Below, in pieces: positions 36,615 through 46,382 of a DNA stretch of 64,000 nucleotides. The position numbers were made by a program, and so were the translations under genes. Source of the stretch: Halobacillus salinarum. Lineage in GTDB: Bacteria > Bacillota > Bacilli > Bacillales > Halobacillaceae. The notes under the pieces were generated by a model. The model had not been told where the DNA came from, ran no database searches, and saw only the letters and a program-made list of their open reading frames with translations. The number at the start of each line of letters is the position of its first letter. Within the stretch, counting starts at the first letter, position 1. The DNA lies in the NCBI RefSeq assembly GCF_022919095.1, contig NZ_CP095073.1, positions 3,224,001 to 3,288,000 on the forward strand, in the 5' to 3' direction.

Positions 36615-37280
36615 TCACAGCATCGAGCCCTCTTTTACTGCATTAATCCATTCATAATATCTATCAATTAACACGGGTTTATTCTTTTGATAAACTCTGC
36701 GTAATTCTTTTACTGGCTCAGGATGGTCATCGACTCGAAAGTCAACAAAAGGGAAATGATCAACGGCAGCCACTTTGATGACCGCTGATTGTTTGCCCCT
36801 GACATCTCCTCCAACATGATCAGCTGCCTCCATAGCAAGAAGCAGACGATCAGCCAGTGCGCCTTTGGATTTTTCAAAGGTTTCAGCCATGACTTCCAAT
36901 ACTTCTGGACCGGTAAGCAAGTTTCCCTGCACCGACCATTGATCTCCGATAATATGGGATTTATAATCATCATTTTCTACTCCGGTATACGCGCTGCAAT
37001 TTCCATACTGGTCAACGATAGCCACCTGGCGTAGTTCCTTGCCGGGATCATTTAACAGCACATAATTCAGCGTATCATTGGCCGTTCTTCCTTCTTTTAA
37101 GCTGTCAAGACCGTCCTGACCAAGTTCAGGGTTCACCCAGCCCTGAGTCACTACTGCACCGACATTCGGTTCAATATGTGGGGAATGTGCTCCCACCCCA
37201 GGAAAGCAAGTGGCTACAGCTGCTCCAAAGTAGCCCGTTTGCTTGCACCTTGCAATGATTGAAAATGTATTTAACTTCAT
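36615..37280 (-). CDS. DUF1028 family protein
   Basis: About 221 residues. MKLNTFSIIARCKQTGYFGAAVAT and GAVVTQGWVNPELG mark the DUF1028 family, predicted Ntn-type hydrolases related in layout to acylamide- or peptide-cleaving enzymes. Start at ATG 37280, after GAGGTG. It follows the ATPase oppF stop by six bases, so it is part of the transporter operon; such genes often accompany peptide or amino acid derivative uptake. Confidence 0.85.
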   Translation of the reverse strand: MKLNTFSIIARCKQTGYFGAAVATCFPGVGAHSPHIEPNVGAVVTQGWVNPELGQDGLDSLKEGRTANDTLNYVLLNDPGKELRQVAIVDQYGNCSAYTGVENDDYKSHIIGDQWSVQGNLLTGPEVLEVMAETFEKSKGALADRLLLAMEAADHVGGDVRGKQSAVIKVAAVDHFPFVDFRVDDHPEPVKELRRVYQKNKPVLIDRYYEWINAVKEGSML

Positions 37281-37285
37281 CTGCT

Positions 37286-38249
37286 TCACACCTCATGGCA
37301 GGCCGCATAATGACCTGTTTTTATTTCTCTGAATTTTGGCACCTCCACTTTGCACCGTTCTGTCGCAATTGGACATCTTGTATGGAACCTGCATCCTGAA
37401 GGGGATTTACAGGGCTTGGTATCTCCCTTCTAATGGGATTTGTTCCCGCTTCGTGTGTAAATCTGGAATAGGAATTGCTGATAATAAAGCTTGTGTATAA
37501 GGATGAAGCGGATTCTCATAAAGCTCGTCACTCTCCGCCAGTTCCATCATCTGCCCTAAGTACATCACCCCAACACGATCACTAATGTATTGAACCACAC
37601 TTAAGTCATGAGCAATAAACAGGTACGTAAAATGATACTTTTCCTGCAGGTCAACGAGCAGATTAATGATTTGAGCCTGGATGGAAACATCCAATGCTGC
37701 TACAGGTTCATCAGCAACGATAAACTTCGGTTCTAAAGCAAGCGCTCGTGCGATTCCTATGCGCTGCCGCTGTCCACCTGAAAATTCATGAGGATAACGG
37801 TCCCGGTAACTCTCAGGAATCCCTACGTCTTTTAACAGCTTAAGCACCCGCTGTTTCCTCTTATCTTTATCCATACCAATGGTTTGCATCGGTTCTTCAA
37901 TAATATCTTCTACTTTCATTCTCGGGTTTAAGGAAGCAAATGGATCTTGAAAAATCATTTGAAAATGCCGTCTATTCTGCTTCAATTGCTTTTTGCTCAT
38001 TTCCATCAGGTCCTGCCCCTCGAAATAAACCTTTCCTTCAGTCGCCTCTAACAGCCGGAGCAATAGTCTCCCGGTAGTAGATTTTCCACAGCCGGACTCC
38101 CCTACAATCCCAAGCGTTTCCCCTTTATGAACGGTAAAACTGAGATCATCGACTGCTTTTACGAGCGAGCTTTTAGAAAATATCCCGTTAGATAAATTAA
38201 AGTACTTTTTCAGGCCTTCGACTCTCACGAGCTCTTCTGTACTGTTCAT
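37286..38249 (-). pseudogene. oppF: Oligopeptide ABC transporter ATPase OppF, two frameshifts
   Basis: About 320 residues when two single-base losses are repaired. Walker [10 protein letters not shown] near 43, signature SGGQRQRIG, Walker B FIVADEP all lie in the intact part. Near the end the frame breaks at a G run (37425-37427 complement, GGG for GGGG) and a C run (37401-37404 complement). Repaired, it ends with the iron-sulfur-like [17 protein letters not shown] motif typical of Opp/Dpp ATPases. Start at ATG 38249 after AAGGAGG; the ORF overlaps oppD by 53 bases. Confidence 0.82.
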
Positions 38250-39228
38250 ACAAATCCTCCTTATCCTCAATCCAGCATGCAGCAGTATGGGATGGTGAAC
38301 CAGCAGGCTCAAGCTCCGGCTGGTGATTTAAGCATTTCTCCATCACAAATGGACAACGGTCAGCGAACCGGCATCCTTCAGGCAGATCATGAAGATTTGG
38401 TGGTTGTCCATCGATCGGCTGCAGTCGATCTCGGCTTCCAGGAACAGGCACTGAGTTCAATAGACCTACCGTATAAGGGTGCCTGGGGCGGTCAAAGATA
38501 TCCTCTACCGTCCCCTGCTCGACGATTCTGCCTGCATACATAACGGCTACTTTGTCACAAAGCTCAGCCACAACTCCTAAATCGTGAGTAATTAAAATAA
38601 TGGCTGCTCCAGTTTCATCACGGAGTTTTCTAAAGAGATTTAACACTTGGGCTTGAATCGTGACATCAAGGGCTGTAGTAGGTTCATCTGCAATAATCAG
38701 GTCTGGATCACAAGCGAGAGACATAGCAATGACGCCGCGCTGTCTCATTCCCCCGCTGAATTGGTGGGGGTATTGGGTCGCACGCTCTTTAGGAGAAGGG
38801 ATTCCTACTCTTGTCAACATATCAACAGCTCTATTCCATGCTGTTTTTTTATTGGCCTTTTCGTGAATAACCGGCATTTCTGCGATTTGGGTTCCTACGT
38901 TATAAGCAGGATTTAACGAGGTCATTGGATCTTGAAATACCATAGAAATATCCCTGCCTCTGATATTTCTCATCGCAAACTCGGACTTATCCAGCAGGTT
39001 TTCCCCGTGATAGAGAACCTCTCCAGAAATATGTTCATTTTTCTTATTTCCAATCAGCCGCATAATCGACTGGGAAGTCACACTCTTTCCACATCCCGAC
39101 TCCCCTACAATAGCAAGTATTTCTCCTTGTTTCACTTTAAAATCTACGCCGTCCACAGCTTTTACTACACCTTTTTGAGTTTGGAAATGAGTTCGTAAAT
39201 CATTCACTTCCATGACGTATTCTGCCAT
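38197..39228 (-). CDS. oppD: Oligopeptide ABC transporter ATPase OppD
   Basis: 343 residues. Walker A GESGCGKS near residue 40, signature [14 protein letters not shown] near 157, Walker B LIIADEP, and the C-terminal cysteine motif [14 protein letters not shown] typical for Opp/Dpp. ATG follows GGAGAG. Member of the five-gene transporter oppABCDF. Peptide length preference cannot be told. Confidence 0.9.
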   Translation of the reverse strand: MAEYVMEVNDLRTHFQTQKGVVKAVDGVDFKVKQGEILAIVGESGCGKSVTSQSIMRLIGNKKNEHISGEVLYHGENLLDKSEFAMRNIRGRDISMVFQDPMTSLNPAYNVGTQIAEMPVIHEKANKKTAWNRAVDMLTRVGIPSPKERATQYPHQFSGGMRQRGVIAMSLACDPDLIIADEPTTALDVTIQAQVLNLFRKLRDETGAAIILITHDLGVVAELCDKVAVMYAGRIVEQGTVEDIFDRPRHPYTVGLLNSVPVPGSRDRLQPIDGQPPNLHDLPEGCRFADRCPFVMEKCLNHQPELEPAGSPSHTAACWIEDKEDLYEQYRRARESRRPEKVL

Positions 39229-39252
39229 ACAATCTCTCCTTAGTTACTGGTT

Positions 39253-40092
39253 TTAAGCAGACTCGTTTTTCAACCGGGGATCAAGAGCATCGCGAAGCCC
39301 GTCCCCCATCACATTGAAGCTGAATACGGCTAATGTAATGGCTACCCCCGGAAAGACTGCGATCCACCAGGCTGACTCCATCCAGTCTTTTCCTTCACTT
39401 AGCATTATGCCCCACGATGGCGTATCGGGTGAAACACCAAGTCCTAAGAAACTGAGGGCAGCCTCGGCTAATATAGCGAATGCAAAGGATAGAGTGATTT
39501 GCACAATAATAGGAGCCATACTGTTAGGAATAATATGTCTCCACATAATTTTTACGTTATTGACACCCATGGACTGGGCAGCTTCAATATAAAGGGAGTT
39601 TTTAATAGACAAGACAGCACTTCTTGCGATTCGTGCAAAGATTGGCGTATATACAATTCCAATGGCAATCATTAAATTTGTCAGGCTTGGTCCAAGAATA
39701 GCCATGATCACAAGTGCCAGCAGAATATCAGGGAAAGCAAACAAGACATCAGTGAAACGTGAAAGCAAACCATCTACCCACCTGCCGTAATAGCCTGCCA
39801 CCACTCCAATGATTGTCCCAATAACGAGAGAGATCCCGACAGAAATAATCCCGACTTGCAGAGAAATACGTGTACCAAAAATAATTCTGCTGAGAATATC
39901 ACGTCCAAATTGGTCCGTACCCAGCCAATGATGAATACTAGGTCCGGACAGCATGATATCCGGACTCATTTGAAATGGGTCATAAGGAGCGATAATAGGA
40001 GCTCCTATCGCCATGATGATATAGGAAAGTGTTATTAAAAAACCAACGAGGGCAATCTTATTTTTTCGAAATTGATACCAAACATCTCCCAT
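39253..40092 (-). CDS. oppC: Oligopeptide ABC transporter permease OppC
   Basis: 279 residues with six membrane segments and the inner-membrane component EAA loop AAQSMGVNNVKIMWRHIIPN near 175. N-terminal OppC_N domain (IALVGFLITLSYIIMAI). ATG after GGGAGTGAAGAC, 24 bases before the ATPase gene. Works with OppB as the channel. Confidence 0.9.
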   Translation of the reverse strand: MGDVWYQFRKNKIALVGFLITLSYIIMAIGAPIIAPYDPFQMSPDIMLSGPSIHHWLGTDQFGRDILSRIIFGTRISLQVGIISVGISLVIGTIIGVVAGYYGRWVDGLLSRFTDVLFAFPDILLALVIMAILGPSLTNLMIAIGIVYTPIFARIARSAVLSIKNSLYIEAAQSMGVNNVKIMWRHIIPNSMAPIIVQITLSFAFAILAEAALSFLGLGVSPDTPSWGIMLSEGKDWMESAWWIAVFPGVAITLAVFSFNVMGDGLRDALDPRLKNESA

Positions 40093-40108
40093 GTCTTCAC
40101 TCCCTTTC

Positions 40109-41049
40109 CTAATACCTGATTTGAGGATTTAAGAATCCGTAAATGACATCAACAATTAAGTTTACAATGACAAAACCGCTCGCAATAAAGAGGATGGTTC
40201 CTTGTAAGAGTGCATAATCACGGTTGGTAATAGCTTCAAGGGCCAGCTGCCCTACTCCCGGAAGTCCGAAAATCTGCTCCACAACGACCGAGCCCCCTAA
40301 TAGATATCCCGTTTGAATCCCCAGGACCGTAACAACAGGAATCAAAGCATTCTTAATTGCATGGCGCCAAATAAGCCTCCTGTTGGAAACCCCTTTGGCC
40401 CGTGCCATCTTAATATATTCCTGACCAGTTACTTCAAGCATAGAAGACCTTGTCATCCGCATGGCAACAGCCCCAACAGCGGTCCCTAGAGCGATCGCTG
40501 GAAGCAGCATGCTTTGTAAATTGCCTGTAAAACTGGTACTCAAGCCTACAAAACCTCCAGAAGGAAAAATTCCTGCATACAAAGATAAAAAGAGAATCAT
40601 TAAGGTTCCCAGCCAAAAGTTAGGAATGGAAATACCCAGCATGCCAAAAATGCTTGCACTATAGTCAAAACGGCTGTTTCGTTTCAAAGCAGAAATCGTG
40701 CCTAAAGGAATAGCCAGCAGAATAGCAATCAATACGCTTAAAATCGTTAATTCAATCGTTATAGGCAGACGTCCCATAATCGTTTTAAGTACGGGCATGC
40801 TCGTAAAATGAGAATAGCCGAAGTCACCTTGAAAAAGATTCCCGAGCCAAATAAAATATTGACTCACTAAAGGCTTATCCAACCCAAGGTTTGCTCTAAT
40901 AACTTCTGCCTGTGCTTCATTGTAATTAGATCCAAGCATCGCCGTAACGGTATCCCCGGAACAAGCCTGACCATAAAAAACGCAACGACCGAGATGCCAA
41001 ACAAGACGGGAATAGAAACGGCCAATCTTTTTACTACATACTTAACCAC
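40109..41049 (-). pseudogene. oppB: Oligopeptide ABC transporter permease OppB, one frameshift
   Basis: About 312 residues after restoring one G in the run at 40954-40957 (complement), which rejoins FFMVRLVPGDTVTAMLGSNY. Six membrane segments and EAA loop MARAKGVSNRRLIWRHAIKN. Start at GTG 41049 after GAGAGGTG. Everything except the single base is conserved, so the gene is probably functional. Confidence 0.85.
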
Positions 41050-41087
41050 CGAGATCACCTCTCGAAATATAATTAGATACTTAATAC

Positions 41088-41114
41088 AAAACCGACCAGT
41101 TACGGTCGGTTTTA
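41088..41114 (-). terminator. Hairpin between oppA and oppB
   Basis: AAACCGACC pairs with GGTCGGTTT, then TTG. Weak terminator or mRNA-stabilising hairpin, commonly found after binding-protein genes to raise their relative expression. Confidence 0.6.
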
Positions 41115-41125
41115 TATGATTTACT

Positions 41126-42700
41126 TTATTTCTTTACTTTCGTGTCCTCTAAAGAAATGGTCGTGACCGTAGGGTTCACATCAAAGCCTTCCACTCGATC
41201 TCTAATCGCAGAAGTTTGGGAATTTGCGTAAAGAAATACCATCGGTGCATCTTCAGCAATGATTTTTTGAGCTTTGTCATAGATTTCCTTGCGTTTTTCC
41301 TTATCTAATTCTTTACGGCCTTGCTCAAGCAGTTTATCTACTTCTTTATTTGAATAGCCCTGCTGGTTGTACATGCCGCCTGTATGGAAGATGTTATACA
41401 GGAATTCATCAGGGTCTACAAATCCAACCCACCCGACGACAGTCATATCGAATTCATGTTTACCCAGTGCCTCAAAGAACACACTGCTTTCCTGAGATAC
41501 AACTTTTACATTGATCCCTACTTCTTTCAGCTGTTGTTTAATAATCTGTGCGGCATCAATTTGGTGTTTATTGGTGCTTACCTTCAGCGTAATATCAAAT
41601 CCATCTCCATAGCCGGCCTCTTTCAATAAACTCTCCGCCTTGTCTAAGTCACGATCAGGATAAATTTCTTCATCCAAATGAGCCCAGTGTCCTTCTGGAA
41701 TCGGACCACTCTTAAGGACGTCAGCTTTGCCGAACTTCACGACCTTGTTGATTGCCTCGCGATCAACCGCCCAGGCGACCGCTTGTCTAACTTTCTTTTT
41801 AGCCAGCGGACCTTTTTCCGTATTCAGCCCTAAATATTCCCAGTAGGAGCCTGTGACGGATTTAACATTGACGTTCTCCGCCTGCTTTAAGGCTTGGACA
41901 TTTTTTGGCTGAACTTGAAGGATAATGTCAATTTCACCATTGCGAATAGCCGTTGTACGAGCTGTTTCATCCGGAATTGCACGCCAAATGACTTTATCTA
42001 AATAGGGCTTTCCTTCCTTAAAGTAATCGTCGAATTTTTCAAGTACCATCTGCTGGTCTTTCTGCCATTTCACAAGCTTAAACGGTCCGCTTCCAGCATC
42101 AGCATTCGATAGATCATTATCATTTTCTTCCACCACTTTTTTGTTGACTACAACATTCATAGGATTTGCCAGAAAGGTTAAAAACGGAGCCACTGGTTGT
42201 TTAAGATTAATAACAACTTTTGTCTTGGACGGGGTTTCAATTGACTTAATGGCCTCAAATTGTGCAGCACGCACCTCTTTTTTCTGAATCCTCTCGATCG
42301 AATATTTTACATCCTCAGAAGTTAATGGATCCCCGTTATGAAACTTCACTCCATCATGAAGGGTAAATGTATAAACCTTGCCGTCATCTGAAATGTCGTA
42401 ATCCTTTACTAAATCCCCTTCAATTTCTCCATATGTACCTTTTTTGTAACGAAACAACGTGTTATACATGTTTTCAATATACCTCATCGATGCAGCTCCA
42501 GTAACTACATGTGGATCTAAGCTTTGCGCATCTGTGAGGTCTGAAATAGTCAATTCTCCCCCAGACGAAGCTTCCTCCCCTGATCCTTGGTCTTCATTTC
42601 CTGAACCTTCTGAACCTCCTTCAGAAGCAGTCGGGTCTGTACAAGCAGCCAGTAAAAGAATAAATGAGCATAGTAAGAAAAATAGCAAACTTTTCTTCAA
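41126..42700 (-). CDS. oppA: Oligopeptide-binding lipoprotein OppA
   Basis: 524 residues, solute-binding protein family 5. N-terminal signal with lipobox LLAAC (Cys20), then an acidic/Ser/Gly linker, then the binding domain from about 48 (ELTISDLTDAQSLDPH). Start is TTG at 42700, eight bases after AAAGGAGG. First gene of the operon that also encodes permeases, ATPases, DUF1028 protein, regulator and amidohydrolase. Confidence 0.92.
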   Translation of the reverse strand: MKKSLLFFLLCSFILLLAACTDPTASEGGSEGSGNEDQGSGEEASSGGELTISDLTDAQSLDPHVVTGAASMRYIENMYNTLFRYKKGTYGEIEGDLVKDYDISDDGKVYTFTLHDGVKFHNGDPLTSEDVKYSIERIQKKEVRAAQFEAIKSIETPSKTKVVINLKQPVAPFLTFLANPMNVVVNKKVVEENDNDLSNADAGSGPFKLVKWQKDQQMVLEKFDDYFKEGKPYLDKVIWRAIPDETARTTAIRNGEIDIILQVQPKNVQALKQAENVNVKSVTGSYWEYLGLNTEKGPLAKKKVRQAVAWAVDREAINKVVKFGKADVLKSGPIPEGHWAHLDEEIYPDRDLDKAESLLKEAGYGDGFDITLKVSTNKHQIDAAQIIKQQLKEVGINVKVVSQESSVFFEALGKHEFDMTVVGWVGFVDPDEFLYNIFHTGGMYNQQGYSNKEVDKLLEQGRKELDKEKRKEIYDKAQKIIAEDAPMVFLYANSQTSAIRDRVEGFDVNPTVTTISLEDTKVKK

Positions 42701-42835
42701 CTGATTTCCTCCTTTGAAGTTTTCAGTTTATTAAAAAAATACTGTAAATTCATTGTACTTCATGTCGTAAGGAGGATATCATGTGTGATTTCACAAATTA
42801 ATCTATCCTTTTTTGTGAAAATTCACAAAAAGGAA

Positions 42836-43177
42836 GTGCGGATGCACTTTAGGCTGTCGAGAAAGTCTCGGTATCCTGATTTTTGGTTTCAATCAAGAAA
42901 AGCACGACAAGATGAAATGGTAACGATGGAAGAACTTGTGCCAGAAAACCAAAGAAGTAAAAAGGAGTGAGACCGATCCGGAGAGTGATTATTTATACCG
43001 GGAAAATGGATTTATAGAATGAGAAAAGAGAAAGTGGAGCGCAGCTTCACCGATTCAAAAGAACGGCATGGGCTGCGTTATTGGCGTTTGCGTGGAAAAG
43101 AAAATGTAAAGGAACAGGCGCTGATGACAGCTGCCTGTCAGAACATGAAGAAGACTCTCCTCCATCTAGCTAGGTGA
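42836..43177 (+). pseudogene. IS1182-family transposase remnant
   Basis: Two parts of one transposase joined by a large internal deletion. The N-terminal part (about 42880-42949) reads QSRKARQDEMVTMEELVPEN, the family start. The C-terminal part (43019-43177) reads [20 protein letters not shown], then [25 protein letters not shown] and a stop. The catalytic DDE core is missing. A possible left end GGCTGTCGAGAAAGTCTCGG lies at 42851-42870. Not mobile by itself. Confidence 0.82.
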
Positions 43178-43191
43178 AGGAGAGTCTTTTT
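43151..43191 (+). terminator. Terminator at the end of transposase remnant
   Basis: AAGACTCTCCT at 43151-43161 pairs with AGGAGAGTCTT at 43178-43188, followed by TTTT; the loop is itself palindromic. Confidence 0.8.
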
Positions 43192-43205
43192 CTGTCTTTA
43201 AAGCA

Positions 43206-43324
43206 TACCAAGGAGCGAGGTCCCTTCCACTCCTGCGGAAAAACGAGTGAGCCGAGTGTGGGTTTCTAGAGGAAGCTCAGACGCTCGTCCTCGGAAAAGG
43301 AAGGGGCAATCGCTCCTTTTGGTA
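43206..43324. repeat. 119-bp element with terminal inverted repeats
   Basis: Ends TACCAAGGAGCGA (43206-43218) and TCGCTCCTTTTGGTA (43310-43324) are inverted repeats, with inner CCCTTCC/GGAAGGG also paired. Contents (CTGCGGA..GAGCCGA..GCTCGTCCTCGGAAAAGG) match a family of short interspersed sequences I have seen in Bacillaceae intergenic regions. No coding frame. Confidence 0.7.
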
Positions 43325-43389
43325 AGAAAAAAGCTTGTAAAAAACACGGGGTCTCTCTACAGGCTGGGAGAGAGTGGATGCACTCTCTC

Positions 43390-45597
43390 TTAAATAGTTT
43401 GTTCTTTTAGATAATAGTATTTCTTTCGAAAGTTCCATACAAGGTAAAGAATTGTAACAGCAACAAATCCTGCAAAGAACAGTCCTAAAGTACCTGCATC
43501 CTGCCACATGACATCAACGTTCCCTTCAGAGATTACTGATCTGAAAGCATCGATTGAATAAGTCATCGGCAAAAACGAATGAAACAGCTGAAGTGGCTGA
43601 GGTATCAATTCAAGTGGGAATGTACCCGCACTCGTCGTTAACTGTAAGATTAAGATCATAATTCCGATAAAACGCCCCGGATCACCAAGCGGAGTGACAA
43701 GCATTTGAATCAATGCCATAAACGTAAGGCTCGTAATCATACTTAGCAGATAAAAATCCAGAACATTACCCACTTCCAAATCAAGTCCGAATAGAATAAC
43801 ACTCGCTACAATAAGAGCCTGTACAATGCCTGCAAGCATGAGCATACCGAATTTCGAAATAAACCAGCTGAACGCGTTTTTAGGTGCTGCCACAGGTTCT
43901 CTGACTGGAAATACGATTGTAATTAGGAGCGCCCCTACAAACAATCCGAGCGATAGAAAATATGGAGTAAATCCTGTTCCGTAATTAGGCACTTCACTTA
44001 AACTGTTCTTATTTACTTCTACTGGTTTAGCCATCATATCTTCTGTTTTGTCAGAAGTCTTCACATCATTTGCTTCAGAGCTGGCCTCTGACAAGTTTGT
44101 TTTAAAATCGTTTGCTCCGGAAGAAAGCCGGTTTGTGCCTTCCGATAAATCACTAGCTCCTTTTTGTAATTGCTGTGAACCATCGGCAAGCTTATTCGTG
44201 CTTGCAAATAATTCATTTGCCCCGTCATTTAGCTGGCTCGCTCCCCCAGCTAATTTTTCTGCTCCTTGGGCTGCTTGCTGTAATTTTCCTCCAAAGGTGT
44301 CCATCCCTGTGACAAGCTCACCTTGTTTATCGGAAAACTGTGTAAAACCGTCATACAATTGCGTTTGCCCCGATGATAAATTTAAAGCCCCCTGCTTAAG
44401 CTTTTGCTCGGAGGATACCAACACCTTCATCTTCTCTGGCAGCTGCTGTGATTTTTCAAAAATAGCATGGGAGCCTTCTGCGAGCTTTCCCGTATTTTGG
44501 GACAATTGACCGGTTCCCTGCTCTAATTTAGTAAGTTCTTCAAGAACCTTCTGCTGCTCCTCTTCTGGCAGTTGACTGATGATCGGAGCAAGCTGCTGCT
44601 TCACCTTATGAGTTTCATTAGACAGAGCGGAGGAAGCACTACTGATCTGTCCAGCCTGCTGACTTAAACTAGCTAGTGAATCATTCAATCCTTTTGCAGC
44701 GTCAGGGAGACCTTGAGATTGCTTCGACAATTCTGACAACCCTTGACTTAATTGATCTGCACCTTGTTTTGATGCTTTTATGTGTGTTTGTACTTCCTCC
44801 GTTTTATTATGAAGGGCTTCCGCACCATTTACTATTTCGCCATACTTATCATTCATAGCTGTTAATCCCTGGCTTAATTGCTGGGAGCTATCCGCTATAT
44901 CAGCTGTTCCTTTTTTTATGGTTTCCGTTCCATTGGCGAGCTGCAACTGTTTGCTGGAGAAGGTTTTCAATTTATCCCTCAGCGTCGCAGCGCCGTTATC
45001 CACTTCTTCGGCTCCCTGATTTAAATCTTCTGCTTTCGAACTTGCATCAGCAAGGCCTGATTTCAAATCATTAAATTGAGCAAACATCGCATCTGCGTAA
45101 GTCTCCGTCATTTCATCAGATAACTTCGCTTTCATTTGATCCAATGCAGAGTCACTGATTCTTGAGGATATATAATTTTCGCCCTCATTTACAACATATT
45201 TCAATTGTAATTTCTTAGGCTTTTCATCTAAGATGGTTGCTGCTCTCGAGGAAAAATTCTCCGGAATTTCCACGAGCATATAATAATCATTCTTTTCTAT
45301 TCCCTCATACCCTTTTTCCTTAGATACAAAATGATAATCAAATTCACCATCTTCTTCTAACTGGTCAACAAATTCTTTTCCTACTTCCAGATGTTCTTCG
45401 TTATAATCGGCTCCTTTATCTGAATTTACAACAGCAACTGGAAGTTCATCCAAATTCCCGTATGGATTCCAAAACGCCCATAAAAACACACCGCTGTAAA
45501 TTAAAGGAATGAGCAGCACAGCTAAAAAAGGAATAAGGCGTTTTCTATTTGTAAACATATGTTTGAATTCTTCAAACCATAATTTAATTCCATTCAT
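43390..45597 (-). CDS. YhgE/Pip domain membrane protein
   Basis: 735 residues. One N-terminal membrane segment near 20-42 (YhgE N-terminal domain), a long helical middle (about 180-500) with repeated LxxGxxxL/GAxxLxxG heptads such as GAEKLAGGASQLNDGANELF, and about five C-terminal membrane segments (ABC-2-like). This is the phage-infection-protein/ESX-type exporter-associated family. Start at ATG 45597 after GGAGGT. Controlled by the adjacent TetR gene. Confidence 0.88.
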   Translation of the reverse strand: MNGIKLWFEEFKHMFTNRKRLIPFLAVLLIPLIYSGVFLWAFWNPYGNLDELPVAVVNSDKGADYNEEHLEVGKEFVDQLEEDGEFDYHFVSKEKGYEGIEKNDYYMLVEIPENFSSRAATILDEKPKKLQLKYVVNEGENYISSRISDSALDQMKAKLSDEMTETYADAMFAQFNDLKSGLADASSKAEDLNQGAEEVDNGAATLRDKLKTFSSKQLQLANGTETIKKGTADIADSSQQLSQGLTAMNDKYGEIVNGAEALHNKTEEVQTHIKASKQGADQLSQGLSELSKQSQGLPDAAKGLNDSLASLSQQAGQISSASSALSNETHKVKQQLAPIISQLPEEEQQKVLEELTKLEQGTGQLSQNTGKLAEGSHAIFEKSQQLPEKMKVLVSSEQKLKQGALNLSSGQTQLYDGFTQFSDKQGELVTGMDTFGGKLQQAAQGAEKLAGGASQLNDGANELFASTNKLADGSQQLQKGASDLSEGTNRLSSGANDFKTNLSEASSEANDVKTSDKTEDMMAKPVEVNKNSLSEVPNYGTGFTPYFLSLGLFVGALLITIVFPVREPVAAPKNAFSWFISKFGMLMLAGIVQALIVASVILFGLDLEVGNVLDFYLLSMITSLTFMALIQMLVTPLGDPGRFIGIMILILQLTTSAGTFPLELIPQPLQLFHSFLPMTYSIDAFRSVISEGNVDVMWQDAGTLGLFFAGFVAVTILYLVWNFRKKYYYLKEQTI

Positions 45598-45619
45598 TTT
45601 ATTACCTCCTAATAACATA

Positions 45620-45642
45620 TGACTATAATGTTCATTTAGTCA
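45620..45642. promoter_or_regulatory. Candidate TetR operator 1
   Basis: 23-base near-palindrome with ends TGACTA and TAGTCA, 22 bases upstream of the YhgE/Pip start. The same 23-base layout recurs at 46253-46275 before the TetR gene. Confidence 0.65.
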
Positions 45643-45666
45643 ATTTATTGCAAGAGAAAAGGATTA

Positions 45667-46242
45667 TCATGAAGGTGACAATCCTTTAAACAAATATTCA
45701 TCAAAATATTTTGCCACTTTTTCTTTCGGCAGCGGCTCATGAAGCGCTTCCCATTCGATCGTAAAGGCCGTGTATAATTTATACATGATAAATGCCGTCA
45801 TTTCAGGATCACAAGAACGGATATCGCCTTTTTTCACGGCTTTAGATACCTGATCCTGTAAATAATTAATAATTAAACCTTCTTCATGGATGAGGGCCTT
45901 CTTGACAGTACCTGTCCCAATTTCTTTCCCTTCCTGAATCAGTTTGACCATCAACTGATTCGTTCGCCTGTATTCCAATAGTTCATATAAAGCTAAGTGG
46001 ACGTTTTCCTTAAAAGAGCGTTGGTCATCCATCACTGACTCAGCTTTCCATTTCATTTCTTTTAATAAGTCAGTAATGATCTCATGAAATAATTCTTCTT
46101 TATTTTTAAAAAAATTATATATGGTTCCTTTTCCTACATTCGCAGCTTTTGCTACATGATCCATCGTGGTTGCCTTGTAGCCAAAAGCTTCAAAAGAATG
46201 CCTGGCTGCCTGCAATATTTCTTCCTTACGTTGAACGCTCAT
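45667..46242 (-). CDS. TetR family regulator of YhgE/Pip gene
   Basis: About 191 residues. N-terminal HTH (ILQAARHSFEAFGYKATTMDHVAKAANVGKGTIYNFFKNKEELF) and a C-terminal ligand domain of unknown specificity, similar in position and layout to B. subtilis YhgD. Start at ATG 46242 (MSVQRKEE), six bases after AGGTG. Two 23-base operators flank it, so autorepression and repression of the YhgE/Pip gene are likely. Confidence 0.88.
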   Translation of the reverse strand: MSVQRKEEILQAARHSFEAFGYKATTMDHVAKAANVGKGTIYNFFKNKEELFHEIITDLLKEMKWKAESVMDDQRSFKENVHLALYELLEYRRTNQLMVKLIQEGKEIGTGTVKKALIHEEGLIINYLQDQVSKAVKKGDIRSCDPEMTAFIMYKLYTAFTIEWEALHEPLPKEKVAKYFDEYLFKGLSPS

Positions 46243-46252
46243 TTCCATCACC

Positions 46253-46275
46253 TGACCATTTGGACATTTTAGTCA
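46253..46275. promoter_or_regulatory. Candidate TetR operator 2
   Basis: 23-base element with ends TGACCA and TAGTCA, 10 bases upstream of the TetR start codon. Shares spacing and ends with operator 1. Confidence 0.65.
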
Positions 46276-46346
46276 TTTCGTCTAAAATTGATTATACATC
46301 ATTTCATTGATTTTGCAAGCCAGTATACCTTATTCTTGTTAAACAA

Positions 46347-46381
46347 AAAAGCCAGAAACCTGAGAAGGCTTCTGGCTTTTC
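46347..46381 (-). terminator. Terminator of YhcN-like gene
   Basis: AAGCCAGAAGCC, loop, GGTTTCTGGCTT on the - strand, followed by TTTT. Confidence 0.9.
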
Positions 46382-46382
46382 C

